Assembly: GCF_038562635.1 (NCBI RefSeq)
Contig: NZ_JBCFBO010000001.1
Coordinates: 1,528,643-1,592,642, forward strand
Length of the DNA: 64,000 nucleotides
From: Methanobacterium sp.
Lineage (GTDB): Archaea; Methanobacteriota; Methanobacteria; Methanobacteriales; Methanobacteriaceae
Reading direction: 5' to 3'
Notes under the pieces: generated by a model
Databases searched by the model: none
Told to the model about the DNA's origin: nothing
The model's input: the letters and a program-made list of their open reading frames with translations, nothing else
Part shown: piece by piece, positions 54,578 to 63,938 of the stretch
Layout: each line of letters starts with the position of its first letter
Numbering within the stretch: the first letter of the stretch is position 1
Program-made: the position numbers and the translations under genes

Positions 54578-55000
54578 ATGAATAAATTCTTTATTGGTCT
54601 TGGAGTTATTCTGGTGGCCACTGCAGTAGTTTTAGCTGTATTCGGACAGTCCATTGTAACTAGTGATCAATCCAACGTTAGTGTAAAATGGCATGATGAT
54701 TTGAATTCAGCGCTTCAAGAAGCTAAAAATACCAATAAATCAATCTTCATAGATTTTTACGGTGAGGGATGTTCTTACTGTAAGCAGCTTAGTGAAAACA
54801 CACTTTCTGATTCAAGTGTCGAGAAAAAACTCAGCCAGGATTATGTAGCAGTTAAGATTGATACAAATCAGAACCCCAATTTATCATCACAATACAAAAT
54901 CTACGGACTTCCTACACTGGTCATTCTAAATTCAAATGGCCAGGAAATAAAAAGGCAGGAAGGATACGTATCAGCCGATCAATTGTTAAATTGGCTTTAA
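54578..55000 (+). CDS. Membrane-anchored thioredoxin-like protein
   Basis: The 140-residue protein has an N-terminal helix (FIGLGVILVATAVVLAVFG) then a thioredoxin fold with active site C65-SY-C68 (DFYGEGCSYCKQL) and cis-proline region YGLPTLVILNSNGQEI. The active site faces outside the membrane. The next gene, a CcdA-like electron carrier, starts 11 bases after its stop, so the two form an extracytoplasmic thiol-reducing pair. Likely clients are the surface proteins or metal-binding proteins nearby (inference). Confidence 0.87.
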   Translation: MNKFFIGLGVILVATAVVLAVFGQSIVTSDQSNVSVKWHDDLNSALQEAKNTNKSIFIDFYGEGCSYCKQLSENTLSDSSVEKKLSQDYVAVKIDTNQNPNLSSQYKIYGLPTLVILNSNGQEIKRQEGYVSADQLLNWL

Positions 55001-55011
55001 TGGAGCATAAA

Positions 55012-55620
55012 ATGAATATAAGCTTTTTAATTTCTTTTTTTACAGGTGCAGCATCAGTAATTTCGCCCTGTGTATTACCCCTTATACCAATAATTGTGGG
55101 GCATTCCATTCTAAAGAAGAAATTTTCACAAACAACAGCATTCATCCTCGGATTTTTTTTAGTTTTTACAATTATAACCATACTAACTGTCTTATTTACA
55201 GCCGCAATAAATTATTATCTTCTATATTTTAGAATAACTGCAGCATTACTTCTAATTGGAGTTGGAATATTTTTTATAATTGACAAAAACATTTTTAAAC
55301 ATTCTTACACTCCTAAAAGTAATAATAAAAACACAGGATCATTTATGTTAGGCTTTCTGACCTGTCTTGCTTGGTCCCCCTGTTACGGCCCATACATAGT
55401 AGCTATAGCAACTTACAGCGCATCTACTGGAAATTTAATTTATACTACAGTTAATATGGCATTATTTGCCGCGGGATATTCTTTAACCTTACTACTTATA
55501 GGAATTTTTGCTTCAAAATTGAATTTTGAAAGATTAATCACATACTCCAAATGGATAAGAATAGGATCTGGAGCCATAATCTTTATTGCAGGACTTTACC
55601 TTCTGTTAAATTTATTATAG
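55012..55620 (+). CDS. CcdA/DsbD-type transmembrane thiol-electron carrier
   Basis: The 202-residue protein has about six helices and the two family Cys-Pro-region motifs: SVISPCVLPLIPI near residue 15 and LAWSPCYGPYIVA near 122, each with a membrane cysteine. CcdA passes electrons from cytoplasmic thioredoxin to an extracytoplasmic thioredoxin-like partner, here the product of 54578. ATG 55012 lies eight bases after GGAG; ATG 55000, overlapping the upstream stop, is an alternative. Confidence 0.88.
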   Translation: MNISFLISFFTGAASVISPCVLPLIPIIVGHSILKKKFSQTTAFILGFFLVFTIITILTVLFTAAINYYLLYFRITAALLLIGVGIFFIIDKNIFKHSYTPKSNNKNTGSFMLGFLTCLAWSPCYGPYIVAIATYSASTGNLIYTTVNMALFAAGYSLTLLLIGIFASKLNFERLITYSKWIRIGSGAIIFIAGLYLLLNLL

Positions 55621-55733
55621 CAGGGAGTTTCATAGTCGACACCATAGATTGATTTTCAAGTTTCAATTCTTCTTTTTTCTAAATTTCATAATACGCCCAG
55701 TACAATCCATAGTTAGTTTAATAGGAGGATATT

Positions 55734-55889
55734 ATGAAAGTGAGTGAAAGAAATCTTGTAAAAAAATAGGATAATATCTGCAGGATCAGGAAAAGTAATA
55801 TCAAACGTAAATTACAGATTACATTCAATTCCAATAATTACAACAGCGCCCTAACTGGTGGTGCTGAAGACGATCTGCAAATTAATTAA
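55734..55889 (+). pseudogene. Possible molbindin (Mop/TOBE) remnant
   Basis: After AGGAGGAT, ATG 55734 begins MKVSERNLVKK and hits TAG after 11 codons. In other frames the sequence continues ISAGSGKVISNVNYRLHS and, nearer the end, ALTGGAEDDLQIN. The start resembles molbindin (typically MK-S-RN-LKG), and the later pieces could fit its beta-strand pattern with at least two frameshifts. It sits between CcdA and the tungstate importer, a sensible place for a molybdate-binding protein. Sequence support is weak, so this is tentative. Confidence 0.4.
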
Positions 55890-56222
55890 GAAGTTATAAT
55901 TGCCCATATAATAAAATATACATAGATTAAAGTTTAAAATAACAATTAAATGGATTTCAGCCGCATAATTCATATTTTTATTCATTTTTTATCCACTTAG
56001 ACCTAACTAAATTTTTTATAGGTTCTCCTAACAAATATAACGCGTGTTAATTTGTTAAATTGGTAAACAAAGAAAAATAGACCAGATTGCTTATTTTTTA
56101 AAATAAAGGGCTCATTCGATATGTTTATATATTCTGTTCGCAAATATGAAAAAAGAGGTCTATCTTTTTGAAAAGATCCGTTTCTTTTAAACCAATATTA
56201 CCTGTAATAAGGAGGTAAAAAT
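55890..56222 (+). promoter_or_regulatory. Leader of the wtp-like operon with operator (copy 15)
   Basis: No gene is visible. CATTCGATATGTTTATATAT followed by TCTGTTCGC is at 56113-56141, about 90 bases before ATG 56223. The right half (GTTCGC) is weaker than TATCGA. Confidence 0.65.
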
Positions 56223-57290
56223 ATGAACAACAGGAATATAGCGATAATAGCTATTGTAATAATTGCTGTCGCCGCAATTGGAGTTTATGGATACAGTACA
56301 TACTCAACTTCATCAGAAAGCGGTACTATAGTAATATATGCAGCAGACAGCCTGGGAAGTCAATTGAATGCTACTGCAAAGGAATTTAAAAACCAGCATC
56401 CAAATGTCAACGTAGAAATACACTATTCTGGAAGTCAAGCTGCAATCAGACAGATAACTGATCTAAATAAGAGTGCAGATATCATGGCATCAGCTGATTA
56501 CGGTCTCATAGATCAGAGACTGATACCTAACTACACCAGCTGGAATGCTAAATATGCGCGTAACAACCTGGTAATTGCATACACCAACAAAAGTAAAAAC
56601 AGCAGCCAGATTAACAGCACTAACTGGTACCAGATATTCAACCAGTCAGACGTAAAATTTGGTTTCAGCGATCCAAACTCTGACCCAGCAGGATACCGTG
56701 CAGTCATGATGATAAAACTTGCAGATTCCTACTACAACAACAGCGATATATTCAACAGCCTTGTTGCCTCAAATTCTGCAATTACATCTGCAGCAAACGG
56801 TACAGGATACGCAATAAGCGCTCCAGCAAACCTGAATCCCGGCTCCCACATCATGATAAGAGACGATGCAGCACAGTTAATGCCGTCCCTGGAATCCGGT
56901 GCTCTTGATTATGCTATTGTATATAAAAACATCGCAGAGCAGCAGAAAGGCTCAGGTGTAGAATACATGGAACTTCCAGGCTCATTAAGCCTTAACGACA
57001 CCCAATATGAATCAGATTACAAAAAAATAAGTTTAGTAGAGTACAGCGACAGCAACGACGCCAATAAAACAAAAATAGTAAAATTGTCACCTATCGTCTA
57101 CGGAATTACTGTATTGAACAACGCACCACAAAAACAGCTTGCAACAGAATTTGTCCAGCTGCTTTTAAGCCCAACTGGTACACAAATAATCCAAAACAGC
57201 TTCCAGGAACCTATAACTCCAGCAATAGCAACAAATGATTCAACCAACATTCCACAAGCTCTCCAGCAGTACATAACCGGCGGCAAATAA
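56223..57290 (+). CDS. wtpA: Tungstate/molybdate-binding protein, WtpA-like
   Basis: The 355-residue protein has a membrane anchor or signal segment (IAIIAIVIIAVAAIGVYGY), then the WtpA-type oxyanion-binding fold: IYAADSLGSQLNATAKEFK, VNVEIHYSGSQAAIRQI, ADIMASADYGLI, LVIAYTN and KFGFSDPNSDPAGYRAVM. These stretches are characteristic of archaeal WtpA, which binds tungstate and molybdate very tightly. Permease and ATPase genes follow after a hairpin. ATG 56223 follows GGAGGT. Selectivity for W over Mo cannot be read from sequence. Confidence 0.87.
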   Translation: MNNRNIAIIAIVIIAVAAIGVYGYSTYSTSSESGTIVIYAADSLGSQLNATAKEFKNQHPNVNVEIHYSGSQAAIRQITDLNKSADIMASADYGLIDQRLIPNYTSWNAKYARNNLVIAYTNKSKNSSQINSTNWYQIFNQSDVKFGFSDPNSDPAGYRAVMMIKLADSYYNNSDIFNSLVASNSAITSAANGTGYAISAPANLNPGSHIMIRDDAAQLMPSLESGALDYAIVYKNIAEQQKGSGVEYMELPGSLSLNDTQYESDYKKISLVEYSDSNDANKTKIVKLSPIVYGITVLNNAPQKQLATEFVQLLLSPTGTQIIQNSFQEPITPAIATNDSTNIPQALQQYITGGK

Positions 57291-57299
57291 TGGACATAT

Positions 57300-57332
57300 T
57301 AGGAGAATTTATCTCCTACCTATTTTTTTTAT
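57300..57332 (+). terminator. Hairpin and T-run after wtpA
   Basis: TAGGAGA-ATTTA-TCTCCTA is followed by CCTATTTTTTTT. As at 2271, it may keep the binding protein more abundant than the membrane subunits. Confidence 0.7.
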
Positions 57333-57412
57333 TATATTAAGACGTTTTGCAGGATATAAATAGTAGTAAAAACTAAAAATTATAAAACGATACTTATTTT
57401 AAAGTTGATAGT

Positions 57413-58204
57413 ATGAGAAAACTAGATTATACAACCATTTTCTTCGCATTCATGGGATCTTTCCTGGTCCTGTTCATTTTCATTCCCATACTCAATTTAA
57501 TGGTGTCTTCTGATCCCAGTTCTATCATAAAGAACCTTCAAGACACAGAAGTAATCAAATCTATATTCGTAAGTGTGTACTCTGCACTTGCAGCTACGGT
57601 TATAGCATTACTGTTCGGAGTACCGCTTGCATATGTCCTGGCAAGACATGATTTCTTTGGAAAAGGGCTTGTAGAATCAATTATTGATATTCCAGTTGTA
57701 ATACCCCATACTGTAAGTGGTATTGCTCTTTTACTTGTGTTTACATCAGGAGGCATACTTGGAGCGCCGTTTAGTAAATTTGGCATCATCTTTACGGATG
57801 CACTCCCCGGTGTTGTTATTGCAATGCTTTTTGTAAGTTCTTCTTTTGTTGTAAACTCTGCAAGGGAAGGGTTTGAAAGTATTGACCCACGTATGGAAAA
57901 GGTAGCCCGTACACTTGGTTCAGGGCCTCTAAGGACATTTTTTGTTATAACTCTTCCACTCGCTTTGCGAAGTATTGCCGTTGGGTCAATAATGTGCTGG
58001 GCCCGGGCAATAAGTGAATTTGGGGCCATTATAATTATAGCTTACTACCCTCTGGCAGCTTCAACCCTTATTTACCAGAGGTTCGTGAATTTTGGATTAT
58101 CAGAGTCAACTCCAGTGGCTGTTATCCTTATATCACTGTGTTTAATACTGTTTATATTAGTTAGAATTCTTATAAAAGGATGGAGAACCTATGATAAGAA
58201 TTGA
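57413..58204 (+). CDS. wtpB: Tungstate/molybdate ABC permease, WtpB/ModB-like
   Basis: The 263-residue protein has six helices and an EAA-type coupling loop (AREGFESIDPRMEKVARTLGS, then LRTFFVITLPLALRSI) characteristic of ModB/CysU permeases. The helix pair IIDIPVVIPHTVSGIALLLVF is typical of the WtpB/ModB group. The ATPase gene overlaps the last 14 bases. It forms a homodimeric pore for the WtpA ligand. Confidence 0.87.
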   Translation: MRKLDYTTIFFAFMGSFLVLFIFIPILNLMVSSDPSSIIKNLQDTEVIKSIFVSVYSALAATVIALLFGVPLAYVLARHDFFGKGLVESIIDIPVVIPHTVSGIALLLVFTSGGILGAPFSKFGIIFTDALPGVVIAMLFVSSSFVVNSAREGFESIDPRMEKVARTLGSGPLRTFFVITLPLALRSIAVGSIMCWARAISEFGAIIIIAYYPLAASTLIYQRFVNFGLSESTPVAVILISLCLILFILVRILIKGWRTYDKN

Positions 58205-59237
58205 AAACCTTTCAAATGATTGGAAAGAATTTAAAATAAATAACATTAACCTGCAGGTCAAAGACAACGAGTACTTCATCATTTTAGGCCCAAGCGGATC
58301 TGGTAAGACCATGCTTCTAGAATTAATTGCAGGAATGTGGCCCCTTGATTCAGGTAAAATTTACATGGACAACAGGGATATTACAACGCTTCCCCCAGAA
58401 AAAAGAGGAATCGGCTTTGTTTACCAAAATTACATGCTCTTTCCACACAAAACCGTGTTCGAAAATATTGCATTTGGGTTGAAGGTGAGAAAAGTCCGGG
58501 ACGAAGAAATAAAAACCAGGGTCAAGGAGATGATGGACCTCCTTAAGATTTCCCACCTTGCAGACCGCCTGCCACGAACTTTAAGCGGAGGGGAACAGCA
58601 GAGGACAGCTTTAGCCCGTGCCCTCATCATTTATCCTAAAATTTTACTTATGGATGAGCCTTTAAGTGCACTGGACAGGAAAACTAGAGATGAATTAATG
58701 CAGGAATTAAAGGAGATACATAGAAAATTCGATGTGACCCTTGTTCATGTCACCCATAACTTTGATGAAGCACTTATGCTTGCTGATCGAATAGCAATCA
58801 TGCGGAACGGTGAAATTTCCCAGGTTGGTACCTCAACTGAAATTTTCAGGCACCCTGCAGACAAATTTGTGGCCGACTTTGTAGGGGCAGAAAATATAAT
58901 CGAAGGTACTGCTAAAAAAGATGGAGAACGGCTAACTATAATAAATACTGGAAATATATCGATATATTCTACTGAACAGAAACACGGGCATGTTCACATA
59001 ACTGTAAGACCTGAAGATATTATATTATCTACACAAAAAGTTGAAACCAGTGCCAGAAATGTTTTTAAAGGGTCGATTAAAGAGATAGTAGATACTGGAG
59101 CGTTGATAAAGCTAACTATTGATGTAGGCGAACCGCTGGTTGTATTTTTAACCCGGCAGTCATTTTTAGATATGGAGTTAAATATAGGAAAATCAGTCTG
59201 GACCTATTTCAAAGCCACAGCAGTACACGTTTTTTAA
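58191..59237 (+). CDS. wtpC: Tungstate/molybdate ABC ATPase, WtpC/ModC-like
   Basis: The 348-residue protein has Walker A GPSGSGKTMLLE near residue 34, Q-loop FVYQNYMLFPHKTV, signature LSGGEQQRTALARAL, Walker B ILLMDEPLSALD and switch VTHNFDEAL. A C-terminal TOBE-like domain follows (VHITVRPEDIILS, FKGSIKEIVDTGALIKL), which in relatives binds the oxyanion and inhibits transport. ATG 58191 overlaps wtpB. Confidence 0.88.
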   Translation: MIRIENLSNDWKEFKINNINLQVKDNEYFIILGPSGSGKTMLLELIAGMWPLDSGKIYMDNRDITTLPPEKRGIGFVYQNYMLFPHKTVFENIAFGLKVRKVRDEEIKTRVKEMMDLLKISHLADRLPRTLSGGEQQRTALARALIIYPKILLMDEPLSALDRKTRDELMQELKEIHRKFDVTLVHVTHNFDEALMLADRIAIMRNGEISQVGTSTEIFRHPADKFVADFVGAENIIEGTAKKDGERLTIINTGNISIYSTEQKHGHVHITVRPEDIILSTQKVETSARNVFKGSIKEIVDTGALIKLTIDVGEPLVVFLTRQSFLDMELNIGKSVWTYFKATAVHVF

Positions 59238-59431
59238 TTAATTATTCTTTTTTTATACTTATTTAGACTAATAATAGACAGAAGACCTGTTTTAAAACAA
59301 ATATGTTTATCCAGTTCATTTTAGTTGTTATAATTTGAATAGCATTTTTCATCACCTGGACATAACAACCTCATATTCCTTTAAATTTGTTAGGGAAGCC
59401 TATATTTATATTTTTAGAGAAAATAGTCATA

Positions 59432-59456
59432 ACGATACGTTTATATATACATTTCT
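59432..59456 (+). promoter_or_regulatory. Shared TATA/operator motif (copy 16)
   Basis: ACGATACGTTTATATATAC followed by ATTTCT. The left half and TATA match the consensus, and the right half is degenerate. It lies about 65 bases before the modA-like gene. Confidence 0.62.
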
Positions 59457-59512
59457 ATAAAGTTCACATTAAGTCTTATTAGTTTTTAGGACGTATTAAT
59501 AGGAGGCGAATT

Positions 59513-60316
59513 ATGGATACAAAAAACATCGCAATTATTGCAGTCATAGCAGTTGTAATTATAGTTGCAGGCATATATGCAAGCGGCGTCTTAACAGGCG
59601 GAAACAGTGCAAGCGGAAATATCACTGTTTTAGCTGGCGCAGGCACTATGAAAGCTATGAACGAATTAAAAACAAATTTTGAAAAAGAACATCCAGGTAC
59701 AACAGTTAATATACAATACGGTAACAGCGGAGAGCTTTTTGCAACATTAAGCTCACAAAAAAGTGCAGACATGGTAGTTCCAGGAGACCTGACATTTATG
59801 GACAACGCTAAAAGTAAAGGTTACATCGATAACAGTACCGTTAAACCGATAGTATACCACATACCAGTCATAGCAGTCCAGAAAGGAAACCCTAAAAATA
59901 TAACTTCTGTAAAAGACCTGGGTAAATCTGGAATTAAAGTTGCTTTAGGAGATACCAACGGTACCGCTGTCGGTAAACAGAGTATAAAAATACTCAATAA
60001 AACAGGCGACTTAGTTGCAGTTAAAAGTAACGTCGTTGTCTATGCACCTACTGTAAACCAGCTCTTAACTTACCTCACATCAGGTCAGGTTGATGCAGCT
60101 ATAGTAACAGAAGATATAGCAAATACAAGTGCTTCTGAAGGTAAAATCGAAATAATACAGATTCCAGAGGACCAGAATGCCATTGCTACCATTGGTGTTG
60201 GCTTAACCACTTTCACTAAAAATAAGGACCTTGCTATGCAGTTTGAAGACTACATAACCTCCTCTAATGGCCTGGCAGTATGGGAGAAAAACGGATTTAA
60301 ACCTGTAAATCAATAA
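59513..60316 (+). CDS. modA: Molybdate-type ABC substrate-binding protein, ModA-like
   Basis: The 267-residue protein has an N-terminal anchor (IAIIAVIAVVIIVAGIYASG), then a ModA fold: AGAGTMKAMNELKTNFEKEH, VNIQYGNSGELFATLSSQKSADMVVPGD, IPVIAVQKGNPKNI, VALGDTNGTAVGKQS and VDAAIVTEDIA. It differs from the WtpA-like protein at 56223, so the cell has two distinct oxyanion importers side by side. ATG 59513 follows GGAGGCG. It could favour Mo, W or a related anion. Confidence 0.86.
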   Translation: MDTKNIAIIAVIAVVIIVAGIYASGVLTGGNSASGNITVLAGAGTMKAMNELKTNFEKEHPGTTVNIQYGNSGELFATLSSQKSADMVVPGDLTFMDNAKSKGYIDNSTVKPIVYHIPVIAVQKGNPKNITSVKDLGKSGIKVALGDTNGTAVGKQSIKILNKTGDLVAVKSNVVVYAPTVNQLLTYLTSGQVDAAIVTEDIANTSASEGKIEIIQIPEDQNAIATIGVGLTTFTKNKDLAMQFEDYITSSNGLAVWEKNGFKPVNQ

Positions 60317-60364
60317 ATAGAGGACATCAAGCTTTATAAACCAGTGAAACGATACAGTGATTAC

Positions 60365-61147
60365 ATGAAAAGCAAGCTTGAAATAACCTTTATTTCCATT
60401 TCTTTTATTTTTACTGCACTTTTATTCATAATTATAGGCAGCCTTTTTTTTATGCCATCCTTACAAGGATTCATCCAGTCGCTTTTTTCAGAAGAAATGG
60501 CAACTGCATTTAAACTAACTTTATCTACATCAGTAATAGCAGCATTAAGCGTGATACTAATAGCTGTGCCCACTGCTTATTCACTGTCCAGATATAAGTT
60601 TCCACTTAAAAATATAGTGAAAAGTATTTTAGACCTTCCCATGGCATTTCCAGAAATTATTTTAGGTATAGCACTGCTGATGCTCTTTGGAAACAATTTA
60701 TTTGGAAATTTCCTGCAGAACCTGGGCATAAATATCGTTTTCACCACAACAGGAATAATCATAGCCCAATTCTTTGTTGCATTTCCCTATGCGGTAAGAA
60801 TAATTTACTCTACATTTAACTACATCAACCCCCGATATGAACTGGTTTCCAGAAGTTTAGGGTATGGAGAATTCGAAACCTTTAAAAATATAACCCTTCC
60901 CCTTGCTAAAAGTGGAATATTCGCCGCATTAGTTGTTACGATTGCCCGCTGCATAGGAACATTTGCCGCGGTCCTCCTGGTAGGCGGTGGAACATACCTA
61001 AAAACTGAAACATTACCAATTGCTATTTACTACAATTTATCACTTGGAAATATAGATATGGCCATAACAGCAAGCATAATACTTATATTGATATCATTTG
61101 CAGCCATATTCGTGCTGGAAAAATATGCAAACGAAAATACAGGATGA
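60365..61147 (+). CDS. modB: Molybdate ABC permease, ModB-like
   Basis: The protein has about 260 residues and six helices. The coupling loop reads FNYINPRYELVSRSLGYGEFETFKNITLPLAKSGI, split here into an EAA-type core RSLGYGEFETF and ITLPLAKSGI. IVKSILDLPMAFPEIILGIA is typical of ModB. Start ATG 60365 follows GTGAT; GTG 60344 is an alternative without a clear ribosome binding site. It pairs with the ATPase starting five bases after its stop. Confidence 0.86.
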   Translation: MKSKLEITFISISFIFTALLFIIIGSLFFMPSLQGFIQSLFSEEMATAFKLTLSTSVIAALSVILIAVPTAYSLSRYKFPLKNIVKSILDLPMAFPEIILGIALLMLFGNNLFGNFLQNLGINIVFTTTGIIIAQFFVAFPYAVRIIYSTFNYINPRYELVSRSLGYGEFETFKNITLPLAKSGIFAALVVTIARCIGTFAAVLLVGGGTYLKTETLPIAIYYNLSLGNIDMAITASIILILISFAAIFVLEKYANENTG

Positions 61148-61151
61148 TCCA

Positions 61152-62237
61152 ATGTTTTTAGAAGTTCAAAATTTGAGTGTTGATCTCGGAGAATTTTACC
61201 TTGACAATGTGAATTTAAGTCTGGATAAGAACAGTTACATGGTGATCATCGGCCCAACTGGTTCAGGCAAATCTGTCCTCTTAGAAACAATTGCTGGATT
61301 TTACAGGGCAGAAAAAGGAAAAATATTCCTCGAAGAAAAAGAAATAACAGAGTTAAATCCTGAAAACCGTGGGATAAGTATAGTCTATCAGGATTATGTA
61401 CTTTTTCCCCATATGAACATCTTTGAAAATATATCCTATGGATTAAAGAAAAAAACAAATGATAAAGAAATAATAAAATCTAAAGTTTTAAAGATGGCTA
61501 AACTCCTTAAAATTGATCATCTTTTACATAGGAATCCTGATACCTTAAGTGGTGGCGAAAAACAGAGAACTGCCATTGCAAGATCCCTTATTGTCGAACC
61601 AAGAGTACTGCTTATGGATGAGCCATTCAGTGCCGTTGATGTAAGTACCCATGCCTACCTTACGAAGCTAATTAAAAATGTAATAGCAGACTATGAAACT
61701 ACATGTATCCATGTAACTCATAACTTTAATGATGTCTGGAACTTAGCTGATAAAGTGGCAGTTATGAAAGAAGGTAAAATTCTTCAACAGGATATACCCA
61801 CAGAAGTATTTTCAAAACCTTCCCACAATTTTGTTGCAGACTTCGTAGGCATACACAATATTTTTGAAGGCAAAATCATCAAAAAAGAAGGTTCTCTAAC
61901 TAAAATAAAGTTAGATTCGGATTTAATCATATACAGTTCAGATTCATCTGAAGATTCAGGTAAAATTCTAGTAGGTATAAGACCAGAAAATGTTATTTTT
62001 TCAAATGAAACCTTTGTTTCTTCTGTTCAAAATCAGATTAAGGGAGTTGTAAACGAAATTGTAAAAGTTGGCCCTATAGTCTGGATAGAAGTTAAAATAG
62101 GAGAAATTAACTTTAAAGGGATTTTAACCCCAAATTCATGTGAAAAATTAAAGATTAAAAAAGGGAAAAACATCTATTTAAGTTTTAAATCGGTTAATGT
62201 CAAAATAATTGATAAAAAGGAGTTCTATACTCCATAA
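61152..62237 (+). CDS. modC: Molybdate ABC ATPase, ModC-like
   Basis: The roughly 361-residue protein has Walker A IGPTGSGKSVLLE, Q-loop IVYQDYVLFPHMNI, signature LSGGEKQRTAIARSL, Walker B VLLMDEPFSAVD and HVTHNFNDVW, then a C-terminal TOBE-like region (VGIRPENVIFS, IKGVVNEIVKVGPIVWIEV). Start ATG 61152 follows AGGATGATCC. An open frame extends upstream to 61098, but this would overlap modB heavily. It closes the second oxyanion importer operon. Confidence 0.88.
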   Translation: MFLEVQNLSVDLGEFYLDNVNLSLDKNSYMVIIGPTGSGKSVLLETIAGFYRAEKGKIFLEEKEITELNPENRGISIVYQDYVLFPHMNIFENISYGLKKKTNDKEIIKSKVLKMAKLLKIDHLLHRNPDTLSGGEKQRTAIARSLIVEPRVLLMDEPFSAVDVSTHAYLTKLIKNVIADYETTCIHVTHNFNDVWNLADKVAVMKEGKILQQDIPTEVFSKPSHNFVADFVGIHNIFEGKIIKKEGSLTKIKLDSDLIIYSSDSSEDSGKILVGIRPENVIFSNETFVSSVQNQIKGVVNEIVKVGPIVWIEVKIGEINFKGILTPNSCEKLKIKKGKNIYLSFKSVNVKIIDKKEFYTP

Positions 62238-62261
62238 TTAATTTAATTATTAAAGTGCTAA

Positions 62262-62570
<309 letters not shown>

Positions 62571-62620
62571 AAAAATCACCTCTTACTAAGGCCAATATTC
62601 ATTGAAGTATGTGTGTACTA

Positions 62621-62920
62621 TTATTTTAAAGTTTCTTCAATAACAATTATAACAAGTTCATCGTCGGTGTTGGTATGTCGAATTTCCAAAATATCATCTT
62701 TAATCTGTGTTAAATCAAGATGGACTGTATCATTTAATAATTCGCCCATTAATTGAAGTGTGAGGTTTAAGCTTTCATCTTCTTCATCTTCTTCTATATC
62801 CAGAACTTCTCCAGGTACATACACCATATTATACGAAATTTCCAGAATATCATACTGTTTAACTTCATTTTTGACGTAATCTACAACGTCATTGGCACTC
62901 AATATTATTTCAGTTTCCAT
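62621..62920 (-). CDS. Small acidic protein, DUF2097-like (paralogue 2)
   Basis: The 99-residue protein starts METEIILSANDVVDYVKNEV, with LEISYNMVYVPGEVLDIE in the middle and ILEIRHTNTDDELVIIVIE at the end. It aligns over its full length with the protein at 62262, indicating tandem duplication. An insertion of acidic residues (EEDEEDES) is specific to this copy. ATG 62920 follows AAGTGAT on the reverse strand. It lies downstream of fwdC, separated by hairpin element D. Function unknown. Confidence 0.7.
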   Translation of the reverse strand: METEIILSANDVVDYVKNEVKQYDILEISYNMVYVPGEVLDIEEDEEDESLNLTLQLMGELLNDTVHLDLTQIKDDILEIRHTNTDDELVIIVIEETLK

Positions 62921-63043
62921 GATTATCACTTGATCTTTCTGTAAAATAAAAGTTTCTAAAAGTTTTAATTTTAAAAAGTAGTCCTATATTTTCAAAAAAA
63001 AGAAAAACAACGACCAGCAAAAATTAAAAATTTTCACCGGTCC

Positions 63044-63108
63044 CTCGAAAATGAGTTTTCAGGGCCCTTGAAAACTCTTGAAATTATAAATTTCAAATTA
63101 TTTTCGAG
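63044..63108. repeat. Multi-hairpin intergenic element D
   Basis: An outer 9-bp stem, CTCGAAAAT (63044-63052)/ATTTTCGAG (63100-63108), encloses GAGTTTTCA/TGAAAACTC with a GGGCCC core (63053-63077) and TTGAAATT-ATA-AATTTCAA (63078-63096). It directly follows the fwdC stop on the reverse strand. The architecture matches element A although the sequence differs. It could terminate the fwd transcript or stabilise its 3' end. Confidence 0.75.
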
Positions 63109-63116
63109 TAGTTGAA

Positions 63117-63926
<810 letters not shown>

Positions 63927-63938
63927 GCTTAACACCCC

